Shown piece after piece: positions 1 to 11,339 of a stretch of 64,000 bases of DNA. Every line of letters begins with the position of its first letter. Position 1 is the first letter of the stretch. The notes under the pieces are model-generated. The model was not told the origin of the DNA, did no database searches, and was given only the letters and a program-made list of their open reading frames with translations. This DNA is from Anoplopoma fimbria (lineage: Eukaryota; Chordata; Actinopteri; Perciformes; Anoplopomatidae). The position numbers were made by a program, and so were the translations under genes. The DNA is taken from contig NC_072453.1 in assembly GCF_027596085.1 (NCBI RefSeq), forward strand, positions 2,811,448 to 2,875,447, given 5' to 3'.

Positions 1-1
1 C

Positions 2-1507
2 AACATCTCCATCATCAACGCCCCCACCAGCTACATCCAGAGCTTCATCAATGAGACCTACGTGGAGCGCTGGGGCGTCGCCCTGGAGACCGCTCAGGTG
101 ACGCTGGTGTGGACGGTCATCGTGTCGGCCTTCTCCCTGGGCGGGCTGTTCGGGGCCCTGCTAGCCGGGCCCATGTCGGTCCGCTACGGCAGGAAGTACT
201 CGCTGCTGCTGAACAACTCTTTCCTGCTCGTCGGCGCCGTGTTCGTGCTCGCTAGCAGGCCGGCGAGGTCGGTCGAGATGATCGTCCTCGCACGCTTCCT
301 GGTGGGCGTGAACGCAGGTGTGAGCATGAACGTCCAGCCGATGTACTTTGGGGAGAGCTCCCCCAAACACCTGCGAGGTGCTGTGACGTTTTCCTCCGCT
401 GTCTTCACTGCGTTCGGGATCTTCCTGGGTCAGGTTGTGGGACTCACTGCGGTTCTGGGCACGGAGCCTCTCTGGCCCTACCTGCTGGCTAGTAACGCGT
501 TGCCGGGCTTGATCCAGCTGCTGACCCTGCCCTGGTTCCCTGAAAGCCCCAGATACCTTCTCATTGACCGGGGAGACCGAGAGGCGTGCGTCAAGGCTCT
601 GGGAAGGCTCCGTGGTGGGGAGGCCCCTGTCCTGGAGATGGAGGAGATGCTGCAGGAGCAGGAGCAGCAAGTATCCGCTGCCTTAAAGTCTGGAACCGCA
701 GCTTCCGCCAAGACCCCCTGGTCCCTGTTTAAGGATCCCAACATGCGCTCCCAGCTCAGGACAGTCATGGCTGCCAGCAGTGCCATGATGCTCTGCGGCA
801 ACGACTCCTTCTACTTCTACGCTTACTACATCTTTCTCGCAGCGGGGATCCCTCCAGAGAAAATCCAATACATCACAATAGGCACGGGGGCGTCCGAATT
901 CACTGCTTCTATACTGAGCAATCTGCTGATCGAGCGTGTGGGCCGCAAGTACCTTCTTGTGGGAGGGTACATCCTCATGTCTTGCTGGACTCTGGTCTTC
1001 ACTGTGGCTCTCATCTTCCAGAGCCGCGGGGTGGCCGGGATGGCCTACCTCAGCATGGCATGCGTGTTCGCCTACATCCTCAGCTTCGGCCTGGGCCCGG
1101 CTGGGGTGTCGGTGATCCTACCCGCGGAGATCTTTGACCAGACGGCTCGGCCGGCCGCCTACATGGTAGCCGGCTCGTGTATGTGGATCTGCCTGTTCCT
1201 GGTGGGAATGCTGTTCCCCTTCATCGTCAAGTACCTGGGGAGCTTCTGCTTCCTGCCGTTCTTGGCCGTGTGCCTTGTGTCCGCTGTGTTTTTGGGGCGC
1301 ACCTTGCCGGAGACGAAGGGCAAGACGATGGCTGAGATCACGGCGGAGTTCGACAAAATGAACGGCGTGAAGGAGAGGGAACGGCCTGACGTGCAGGGGG
1401 ACGAGCCCGTTAGGGAGAACTACCAGCTGGGCAAAGCCTGCGCCTTCACTAGCCCGACTCAAGATCTCGACCTGGACCCTGATGCTAAGATAGAGTCTGA
1501 AATTTGA
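2..1507 (+). CDS. slc2a11: GLUT11-like class II facilitative hexose transporter, 5' end outside the window
   Basis: Major facilitator sugar transporter, expected in the plasma membrane carrying glucose and/or fructose down its gradient. The frame is open from base 2, and the codon at 62 is an internal GTG (Val), not the start. The window holds 501 codons. Numbered from base 2 they show an N-E-T sequon at 17-19 in the first outer loop, GRK after TM2 (63-65), PESPRYLL after TM6 (180-187), ERVGRK between TM8 and TM9 (311-316), GPAG in TM10 (365-368) and PETKGK after TM12 (436-441). TM7 has LCGNDSF (264-270) instead of the QLS of GLUT1/3/4, and IQYITIGTG follows, both as in GLUT11. About 30 N-terminal residues, ending in TM1, are missing. 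No intron interrupts the visible frame, whereas mammalian SLC2A11 has many exons. GLUT11 is the best match, but the fish paralogue (11a, 11b, 11l or 15) is not settled. Confidence 0.93.
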   Translation, partial: NISIINAPTSYIQSFINETYVERWGVALETAQVTLVWTVIVSAFSLGGLFGALLAGPMSVRYGRKYSLLLNNSFLLVGAVFVLASRPARSVEMIVLARFLVGVNAGVSMNVQPMYFGESSPKHLRGAVTFSSAVFTAFGIFLGQVVGLTAVLGTEPLWPYLLASNALPGLIQLLTLPWFPESPRYLLIDRGDREACVKALGRLRGGEAPVLEMEEMLQEQEQQVSAALKSGTAASAKTPWSLFKDPNMRSQLRTVMAASSAMMLCGNDSFYFYAYYIFLAAGIPPEKIQYITIGTGASEFTASILSNLLIERVGRKYLLVGGYILMSCWTLVFTVALIFQSRGVAGMAYLSMACVFAYILSFGLGPAGVSVILPAEIFDQTARPAAYMVAGSCMWICLFLVGMLFPFIVKYLGSFCFLPFLAVCLVSAVFLGRTLPETKGKTMAEITAEFDKMNGVKERERPDVQGDEPVRENYQLGKACAFTSPTQDLDLDPDAKIESEI

Positions 1508-3021
1508 AATGTAAATGAAAAAGGCAGTGCCTTTGTGGTCTTTCTTTATGCACTTTAAGTGTGAGATTAGATTTCACCTGTCGAGTAACCATAGTGTCCT
1601 ATTTCTCTGTATAATTGAATTCTGGTTTTATGAGCTAAGTCATTGGAAAGTATTGTTGTTCAATAGACTAACCCTCTGTTAATAATTACCTAGTGTGTCC
1701 ACACAGAAAGTTAATTGATGCTCTCTAAAGGACAAGACCATCTTTTCTCTACAGGAAGGCTCTTTTGTAGCATAGCAGCGCAACTGCGAGCCAAATAATT
1801 ATCCATCCAAGAGTAGCATACTGATTCAATGTCCTCCTGGGAAAATAAATCCGTCAGTTAAAAAGCAGCGTGAATTGAAGGGAAACATTCCAAGATCTTA
1901 ACTCAACAATTCACTTAGCAACGCAATCATTGTTCTATTTTTCTACCCTCACTAGTGACTTTATGCCAGAGTTTTGATCGACATTTTCAATTACGGAACG
2001 TTAGAGAATTTAAGATAAGGCTTTGTTCAAGCGCTGCGTGGTTCCAGTATCAAAGAAGCAGTCAATCAGCAGCGGTTTGAACAATAAGAGAGGTGTTTGG
2101 GGTAGAGCGGGCGATAGTTTGAATTGTGTGTATTTAAGGATTACCCACTCTTAATTCAGCATGTCTGCACAGGCTAGATAACAGTGATTGTTTATTGTGC
2201 AATCTGACTAATACTCTGTGTTGTTGACATGTCTATCCAGTCCAGTGATACATTTTACAATATTGCCTCTCCGAACTCTGGCAGATTGAGTGTCACGTTC
2301 TACTCAGTTCATTTCACAGGATTACCAGCCTTTGTATTTATGTTTTTGTTGTTATTTATGCATCAACTGACCTGTATGTATACGAGTTGGACTCCCAGCC
2401 AAGGTGTCTGTCCTATTAGTGCTACTAACAGCACGGTTCCAGTTTACCCACCTCTTCAAAATGTTGTCTGTGTCCTCGCGTGCCGTATTTATGAATGCAG
2501 CTCCGGCAAACGGCCAGTAGATGTCGCCATTATCTTCGTTCTCTGCTTGTTGTCCTCTCATCGCCCAAATATGAAGCTGTATGATATCAAAAACGACTCA
2601 CAGATGTAACACCCAGGCCAAGACGACACTTTTAAATGTAACAGCTGTGAGCTGGGAGCCCTCCCAGGCCTTCTGTTGACCATCTGTCACCAGCCTCTAT
2701 ATGTTCCCTTTTTTAGTTGTTCTGTAGACTGAATCAAGATGCTGCACATATTTAATATTTAAGGTGCATTCACCAAAGTGCTTTTTTATTTATTTTTTAA
2801 TGAATGATCCAAATCCTGCCTGTCTTGTTTCCTCTTTTCTTGTTGGATTTCATGTAATAACCTACTGCTGTAGCATGTTGGAATCTTTGCACTATCTCAA
2901 TGAAATATTCTAGTTTTATGACGCTGTCGTTCCAAAGCATGTGATGACAATCCTTGATGATAAAAGGTATACTGTAAAATACTGCCGGTGTTACGCTGCA
3001 GCTTTATTTTGTCGGAAGATA

Positions 3022-3059
<38 letters not shown>

Positions 3060-3139
3060 TTTATTCAATGGTATTTATTCAATGAAATGAATTGAATAAT
3101 AATAATGAATTACTAATGTCTGTATACAACAATAATAAA
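1508..3139 (+). other. 3' UTR / downstream flank of the transporter gene
   Basis: Base composition drops sharply to AT-rich after the TGA at 1505-1507. Possible polyadenylation signals are AATAAA at 1844-1849 and 3134-3139, and I cannot tell which is used. A 126-codon open frame at 2229-2609 has no recognisable domain and is treated as chance. An AT repeat lies at about 3019-3056. Confidence 0.45.
3019..3056. repeat. (AT)n microsatellite
   Basis: An almost pure AT dinucleotide run with a TTT interruption near its left end. Confidence 0.9.
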
Positions 3140-3966
3140 TCCAAGTGCTGACCAACACCACCATCTCCTTTGTGATTCAGTTAGATTGACTCATTCCGCC
3201 CGTCTCATCCAACTGCTTTCTTAATTACATTTAATCACATTACTTTGGCTCCCTTCGCTCCTCCGCCCTTTAATCCGACTACTCCTGTTAAAGCTGTAAC
3301 ATAATGCTGTTTATTTATTACACATCTCACTCTAAAGTAGGGGTACAGTTCAAGTGGGCTGTTTCACTGGGTTCCATCGCATCATTTCAGCATAATTGAG
3401 TAATGTCCCCCCCGCTGTTTGGAATAAAAGGACACAAAAAATTGGATTCATATTGAAGTGCATGGCCCAGCAAGTGCAGGTTATGTGTTTGTGTGCAGAT
3501 TGGCTGCAAAAACACTAGGAATCAAAGCTAGATTAGTATCTGCTACAATCACAGCGGGTAACATCGGATCATTTGTGCTCTTGCTGGCCTCCAATTAAGA
3601 TCGTAAAGCAAGCTGCTCAAAATAGCCTTCCTGTAAAGTTGAAAAACAAGATTTAGAGATAAAGGCTTTTTCAGAGATTCTCTATGAGCAAAACTGGTCT
3701 ACAGGTTCCACAAGTCTTGCCCTTAGGACAAAGATAATGTTCAAATACATTTACTGTAGCTACTTAAATTCTGAACACACACTGGCTCCTGATCCCAGGT
3801 CACTTCTGTGTTTATCATCATAGTCAGTGGTTATATTATTAAGCCCTCTAAGGATATCTGGGGTTTCACTTATAGTAAACAATGACTCATCTTTATAACC
3901 AAGGGGGGCACAGGACATTTATTACCTACTCTCTCACCAAGTCTAGACCCAGTGGTGGGTCTCACA
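3140..3966. other. Intergenic, nothing recognised
   Basis: AT-rich sequence with no coding signal, tRNA shape or repeat that I recognise. Confidence 0.5.
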
Positions 3967-4270
3967 GTCGGGTACAGTTGGACATTGGAAATACTGTTAT
4001 TCATGTTAGATGAAAGATCCATTCCACTCTCGTAGCTGTCTGATAAACATGAAGCTAGCTGGGAGGTGGTTAGCTTAGCTTAGCATAAAGACTAGAAACA
4101 AAGAGACAGCTAGTGTGGCTTTGCCAAAATAAAGAAAATCAACCCTCCAGCACATCTCAAGCCTCCACGGCAATAAAAGAAAAGCTTGCAGACTTGAAAC
4201 TGAATTGCTAACCGTTTTTTCTGCTACCTGCCACAACAATAAACTGTACCATTTCATAGCTTGCCATTGC
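3967..4270 (+). repeat. Dispersed teleost repeat (TTAGCTTAGCATAAAGACT type), decayed copy
   Basis: Carries the hallmark block of a very common fish repeat: an ATGAAGCTAGC stretch, then TTAGCTTAGCATAAAGACT at about 4071-4090, followed by AGAAACAAAGAGACAGCTAG. Upstream, ATTGGAAATACTGTTATTC and GATCCATTCCACTCTC match the usual order of that family. A relative in the opposite orientation lies at 6280-6419. The outer boundaries are estimates. Confidence 0.65.
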
Positions 4271-5746
4271 TCTGTCTGCTATGCCATTTGTTAATTTGTT
4301 AAAAAAATGGATTTAGTTTACTGACTTCTGACTTCAGCAGGATGCCCATTGTTTCTCAACAGGTCAAATCGAGGTAGGGCTGCATCAGTCTCGGAGAGCG
4401 GTTGCTCATTTACTCCTTAACTGAAAAATAATTTGCAAAGCGACCAATCTGTGTTTTTTTTAAATAGTGGAGGCGGCCTGTGAGAGGAAGCGCACAGTTC
4501 TTAGCACCGGCCCAAATAGTTGCGGCCCAATTTGGGTTTTACTCAGCCCTCTTGACTGACACTCCGCCACTGTCTGAGCCAAAAGTAAGTCGACATGAAA
4601 ATAAATAAACAGTGCTACTTTGAATGGCAAATCCTATCAGTGAATTTAAGAGAAAACGGATCCGGAACTCAATATCCAAAGCCTCTATAAATATTGAAAA
4701 AGTGGCGTACAATCTGTGACATTGGAAGTTTAAATTGACATTTAAGTAAGACATAGGCCTGTATGCTCCTTAAAAATGAACAGTTTTGTCAAAGTTTGGG
4801 AGACAATAATACCGTATCATGTTTGATCTGAAGTTCATACATTTTACATGAGTCGCTCTCAGCTTCTTTAATGTATTCTTTTATTTTATTTTTTGCAGTG
4901 CATGTTCAAAGAGGCGCTCCTTTTCTCTGATCCGAATGTTTCTGCTCCCAAGTGGTGCTTCAGCTTCTTTTGTAGGTGGAGGTGGGCTCTGAGAAGTGGT
5001 TGTTAAAAGGAAGCAACAATGAGAGACGGGCACGTATCAACCTGCTGTTTTTTTCTTTATTTTTTAGATGGGATGGGTGGTGGGGGGTTTGAGTCATCGT
5101 CCTCCATATGAGGAGTGGGGGTTTCCTTTGGCAACCAGAAGTGGAGTGCAGAAAACACTGGGCGAGTTAAGAGCCTTACCTTATATTTGCGCTCCCTGTT
5201 AGTTTCCATTAAAGACAAGCGAGGATGTAGCCCAGGGGAAATTGAGCTGTAACATGATTACATGGGCCTTAAAAACAAAAAAGAATGACAGAAAATAATA
5301 TAACATGCCACTGTCTCTCCTTCTCTTGAGTTTTGCGTATTCCCCTACACAATAGTCTGAATAATAAAAGCTGTCTTATTATTATTATGTAGCAGAGAGC
5401 AGGTCACGGTGGATTTGCCACGGAGTGCACCTCTGATATGAGTAGAGTAGAGCAGGAAAACTGAGTTTTTAATGCTGTTTGACCATTTGTTTGCGAAGGT
5501 GAAACAGGGAAAGACTGCCATCAACATTTTATTTAAAACTAGTCATAGTTAGATTGGTGTTGTCCACCATGATGGATAACCTAAAGGTGTTTTTTGCAAT
5601 TTCCATCAGTTTTTTATTACTTTAATTGTTACTGGATTATAATGAATATTAATTTGAGATTTAGTGTCACATGATGCTCTAGGACGGTGCTATTTCCTTT
5701 CCAAAATGATAAAAAGAAACGTACTCACGTATTTTGAATTCATGGT
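4271..5746. other. Intergenic, nothing recognised
   Basis: Low-complexity AT-rich patches (4860-4900, 5045-5065) and a small degenerate GGGCTGCATC block near 4378. No gene or clear element is seen. Confidence 0.4.
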
Positions 5747-6419
5747 TTAAAGGGAAAATCCACCGTGAAAAAAAATTCCGTCAGATATATTTATTGAAAT
5801 GTGAAAGGGGTAACTTGTAGTAGCAAATCCACAGACAATTATCTCCTGACTCTGCAGTTCCTCTTAGGTTTTAGCTTCTTTCAGCTCATTGTTTTGGTTT
5901 TACAGCCTGCAACTTTACTGTTTCGGTTCCATCTATTCAACTTTCCAGCTGCAGCAATCATCTGTTTTTTGAGAAAAAGACAGAAATGAAAATATGCATG
6001 ATTGTGTCACCCGGCCAGCTCCAAATCACAGACACGCAGAGTTAGCAACTAGCTGTTGAACACAGTGGAGTATTTTGCATTCTTAAGAACCAGTACAGAG
6101 CAAAGACAGCAAATATTGGACTTGCGTTTGTTAAGTGGACAGAAACTAAACTCCAAATAAACGCTAATGCTGCTCCATGTCTGCTAGTATGGGTAACTGA
6201 AAACTTTTGCCGTAGTATGTCACGGTTTTTGTTTTCAGCTTGTTGGAGAGGCATACAAGGCATACTGGAAGGTATAGCCGGGGTAGTTGTTTCCATTAAC
6301 TTCCCCTCTTTGTGCTAAGCTAGGCTAACAACATCTTGACCCAGGAGTTTGACATGGACCTTCTCATCTCACTCTTGGAAAGAAAGCATATTTTGCAGAA
6401 TGCTGAGCTACTCCTTTAA
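5747..6419. mobile_element. TTAA-bounded dispersed repeat (possible non-autonomous DNA transposon)
   Basis: The interval starts TTAAAGGGAAAATCC and ends GAGCTACTCCTTTAA, so both ends read TTAAAGG inward, with TTAA as the possible target site (5747-5750 and 6416-6419). The right 140 bp (TGCTAAGCTAGGCTAAC, CCTTCTCATCTCACTCTTGG, AGAATGCTGAGCTACTCC) are the reverse orientation of the family at 3967-4270. TTAA targets fit piggyBac- or Kolobok-like transposition. No transposase is encoded. The inside of the element is not recognised. Confidence 0.45.
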
Positions 6420-7133
6420 TCACTTAGACAACCAACGTTAATAAAAATGGCTTATCCAGAGCAAAAATTGTCATTGTGAAATGCAAAGAAATGTCCTTTG
6501 CTTCCAAAATCACAGACTCAGCGAGACTGTGTTGTCTTTTGGTTTGCAAAATGTTGTTCTTTTCATTTCTGAGCTTCTTCTCTTTAATGGTAATTGGATT
6601 TAATGTTCTAGGGCTGAGCTACTGTTTAGTGTGGCTCTGCTGTTCTTATACTGGTCCGATAACTGTCAGACATATCCTGCCGGAAACTCTGGGATGTGAC
6701 CGGTAGGCCAGCAAGGGGCAACTTCTGTTTTTAGACCCTTGTCCCTCTGTGCGCTGTGGAAGAAACACACTGAATGTTTAAAGTAATCAATGACATTGAT
6801 TTGCATTGCAGCTCCCTGTTGGAAACATTCTGTTATTTTGTTACTTGTTGTTTTTGTGATGTGTATGTAGCGAGTGTGGATCAACACAGCTTGATCTCAC
6901 ACTTAAGAATCAGCCCACTACTGCGGGTAAGTTAACGAAAGTAACAACATGTTTAATGTATGGTCACATTTTTGTTTATTTGATTAATATATGATGTAAT
7001 GTACTGTTAGTTAAAATATTCAATGAAATAGAATAATCTATTATACTAACTTCCTCAGAAGTATATTTCACCCTATGGCCAATAGGTGGCAGTGCAGCGC
7101 TGTGGTTTAGTATGTGCGCGCGCAACGTCTTCC
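6420..7133. other. Intergenic, nothing recognised
   Basis: Short chance open frames only. A GC-richer patch with alternating CG lies at 7110-7130. Confidence 0.4.
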
Positions 7134-7206
7134 CATAGCCCGGGAAAACTACCAATGAAGACGCCACAGAACTGCCTGCTTCTTCATTTATTCCTGTTTT
7201 CACAGG
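7134..7206 (+). repeat. 73-bp direct repeat, copy 1
   Basis: Identical over 73 bases to 7799-7871. The unit starts CATAGCCCGGGAAAAC and ends TTCCTGTTTTCACAGG. The end of this copy continues GTTAGT, so it resembles a splice donor, while the polypyrimidine-CAG of the unit resembles an acceptor. It is not a known element to me. Confidence 0.85.
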
Positions 7207-7798
7207 TTAGTAATTTATGTAAATACAAAATAAACACGATTTAAATAGAGACAAATGTTTATAGAACAATTGTTAAAATTTGTGTTTCATGTATTTGTTT
7301 AGAGGCAACGTGAGTTTATTAAGACTGACTGTCGGATGCTAACGTTAGCTTAGCTGAATGATAGAATAGCAGTACATTCCCCTGGGTTTTCTGGCTCCTG
7401 CACATCATAATATTTGTAAATAATTAAGTGATATAAATCTGTATGTTCAATGAGTTGTGTCACACTGAGTATGTTGGTTAAATGTGACCGAAAGATGTAT
7501 ATTAGTGTTGTGCCTGTTTGTTAGCCTGTGTTAGCGCTCGTTCGTCGTATTGTTAGAGCGGCGCCGCCATTGTTAAAGATCCGTGTCGTCACCTACACCA
7601 CAGTAGCTGTGGGTCCAGTTTTGCTGTTGTGGAACGGTTAGAGAGGGTTTTATGCCCAGTTGTCCCAGCTAAATTAACTGGATGGAGTGATTAAGTGGGA
7701 TAGTGAATATATGAATGTGTGAATGTTGCTTATTTAAGTTGTTGTACATTTATGTGATTTTGTGAAAGACAATGCACTTGAAAGAAATATGTAATAAA
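7207..7798. other. Spacer between the two 73-bp repeats
   Basis: 592 bases, AT-rich at both sides, with a GC-rich island at 7545-7575 and an AATAAA at 7793-7798 directly before copy 2. No open frame of note. Confidence 0.5.
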
Positions 7799-7871
7799 CA
7801 TAGCCCGGGAAAACTACCAATGAAGACGCCACAGAACTGCCTGCTTCTTCATTTATTCCTGTTTTCACAGG
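7799..7871 (+). repeat. 73-bp direct repeat, copy 2
   Basis: Exact copy of 7134-7206. Neither flank is shared with copy 1, so the identity stops abruptly on both sides. Confidence 0.85.
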
Positions 7872-7988
7872 CACACATCATCTGCACACAGGCTCTCTAG
7901 CACTGAGACCTGTAACATATACTCCCTGCCATGGACGGTTGTCCAGACACAATTTCTGGGAACCCATCGGCTACCCCTGTGACCACAA

Positions 7989-8640
7989 TTTAATAATAAT
8001 AATAATGAATTTTATTTGTAATGCACTTTATATTGAGCAAACAATCTCAAAGTGCTACATAAGAAAAAAAGAAAAGTAAAAGTTAAAATTTAGAGATAGA
8101 ACGTCTCTCCAAAGGAAACAACTAATGAAAGGCTTTTTTAAAAAGGTAGGTTTTTAGGCCTTTTTAAAAGTGTCCAGGGTCAGTGGTGCTCTCAGGTGGT
8201 CAGGGAGAGCATTCCAAAGACAGGGAGCGGCGTGACAGAAAGCTCTGTCTCCCATGGTTCGGAGTTTGGTCCTTGGGATCTGCAGGAGGTTTGCCTGACC
8301 GGAGCGGAGGTGTCGTGAAGTGGGCTGAGGGGTGATTAGCTCCTTCAGGTAAATAGGAGCATTACCATGGAGGCACTGGTGGGTCAGTAGGGAAACCTTG
8401 TATTTAATCCTGAATGGGACAGGGAGCCAGTGGAGGGATTTGAGAATTGGTGTGATGTGGTCAAATTTTCGTGTCCTTGTAAGGATCCGGGCAGCACAGT
8501 TTTGAATGTATTGGAGTTTTTGGATGTTTTTGTTGGAGATCCCGGCAAGAAGAGCATTACAGTAGTCCAGCCTGGTGGAGACAAAGGCATGGACGAGTTT
8601 TTCTGCATCTGGGAGAGAGAGTGATGGACGGAGTTTTGCA
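7989..8640 (-). mobile_element. L2-like LINE fragment, C-terminal part of ORF2 and 3' tail
   Basis: Read on the minus strand, about 8610 to 8115 encodes the carboxy-terminal region typical of fish L2/CR1-like non-LTR retrotransposons: LDYCNALLAG, then SLHWLPVPFRIKYKV, then LRSGQANLLQIPRTK and GDRAFCHAAPCLWNALPDHL, ending at FKKA followed by an in-frame TAA and KTYLFKKAF. The stop sits where related elements carry a leucine or similar residue, so the copy is dead. The minus-strand 3' end is AAATAAAATTCATT followed by an ATT-repeat tail at 7989-8005. The 5' end is truncated near 8640, and no reverse transcriptase core or endonuclease is present. Confidence 0.85.
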
Positions 8641-9465
<825 letters not shown>

Positions 9466-11270
9466 CACACTTTCATCAACAGCTCTCTTTACTCATGGCC
9501 CTAATCTGACAGGGGCAATGTCAGCAGGCATCACTCAAGGACTTTAGGGAAAACGTAATCTTATTTAAAACCTTGATTTCCTGATGGCCTTATTGACCTC
9601 TGATAACAAATAAACAGTGGAAGAGAAAATTAAGATGAATTAAGAAACAGCATTACAAAAAAAAAAAGATTACTAACATTTTCTTTTTCCCTTAATGTCC
9701 TCTCGAAAAATACGTTGCAGGGCGGGTAAATCTCACCCACTCTCACTACATGACTGACAACCAGGGGGGTCTAGACCAATTCAAGGGACATGATTAATAC
9801 GCTGCAGCCATGGAGAGGGCCGGTACAGCATGGAAGCAGCTCCTCAGGCAGCCCCCCCGATGGGTTCCTCTGGGTATCACGACAGGTTGATGAAGAAAAA
9901 TCACCTCATCTCTCTCTCTCTCTCATCACTGCTCACTGGAAGAGAATGCATTTAGCAGTGAATGAGAGCCGATGCGAACATATAATGAGGCACCCAGCAG
10001 GCATTCTTACAGCAGATTTTCATTCAATTTGGCCATAGCTGTCATCAGCTCAACATAATGGACAGTCGGCCCGTCTGTATAGAGTGAGAGAGGTGTTCGC
10101 CGGGGGATCCAAATGTGTTCGTCTCTGCTTCAGGATTGTAAACGCGGAGAGGCAACATTACAGCACAGTATCGTGGCAGGTCATGAAATAGTCACAAAAT
10201 GTATTCTATTGGTTTTGTGTATAGGGATATGAAATTGTCTGTTTTTTTTTGTGTGGCACTCAGGACGAAAACAATACCAATGGAAAGTCATTTAGGATCC
10301 TTTTTTATGGTGGACACACAAATTAAACGCATTTATTTTCTTGTAACAAATATCGATAAAGACCACTGATGGTGGGCGGGAGGAGAGGTGGATGGGTCCA
10401 ACTAATAGGACTTTCAAACACGAGACTGGTGTTTCACATTGTGCTGTGGTTTGGTTTTATGTGGTTTTTGTTGCCTAAAAAGAAGGTTAATAACAGTTTG
10501 CCTAAACCTAACTAGCCGACAGGAACAGCTACAGAATTTGTCATCAGATGACATCACTGCCACAGCATTTCTCTGCCATTAAGCTTAATCAATTTATCAA
10601 TCTAAGTTGTATTGACACAATAATGTTGGATGAAGTTTCCTGGAAGATAATGGATTTTATATGTGCCTGGCAGAGTGAGTATATTTGCTTTAAATGTCAG
10701 TTTGTTTAATCATGTAATAGGCTGAACAAAAAAAATACAAAATGTGTCCGTCTACACGGACGCATTTTCACTTTTCACTTTAGCTAAATAAACAAAAAAC
10801 CATTGGATTATACGAAACACATAAAGCTGAATACAGGAGAAAAGCTGTTTTTCTTACCTTGTTAAAGGTTACATGATTTTTATAGGACAGCAACATAATG
10901 GGAAAAGGGTGTTGAGATTTAGTGCAAACAGATCTGTGAATGACTTTAGGTGCACAGTACAGTGGCAATTTTCAATGTGAAGTTTCAATCTTGGTTTTGT
11001 CACAATGATTTTCTGTTATCTGCTTTTGGTGTCAGGAAAAAGCAATCACACCGGAAATTGAACCATTATCATCGAAGACACAATCATTATTCACCGTCAT
11101 CATTTCCAAAAGAGAAAATGATCCACAACGAAGAACAAATGGGATGGATGGTGTTCATTTGTAATTTCACACAGAACCTCGGCAACACCGCGCTTCAAAA
11201 CCAAAGACAATCTTTCGAAGCAGCAGGAATACTATTTATCTCAAAATGTGAGCTTGCAAGTATATGACCT
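9466..11270. other. Intergenic, includes repeat copy B
   Basis: Contains 10601-10727, the partner of 8961-9087. The block 9720-10080 is mixed-composition and non-repetitive and may be conserved non-coding sequence, but only by impression. No gene recognised. Confidence 0.35.
10601..10727 (+). repeat. Diverged 127-bp dispersed repeat, copy B
   Basis: Same length and orientation as 8961-9087, about 85% identical by eye. The two similarities begin and end at matching points (TCTAAG and GGCTGAAC). Confidence 0.75.
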
Positions 11271-11339
11271 ATTGAGTGAAGAGTAAAAAAGTTAATGTTG
11301 TCAACACGTATAGACAGTTAATTAAATGCACAACCAGAG

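Noticed and set aside
161..1462. Several minus-strand frames under the transporter gene
   Set aside because: Antisense shadows of a GC-rich coding region with clear sugar-transporter motifs on the plus strand.
2229..2609. 126-codon open frame downstream of the transporter
   Set aside because: No domain, no splice or promoter context, AT-rich 3' flank. Length is possible by chance.
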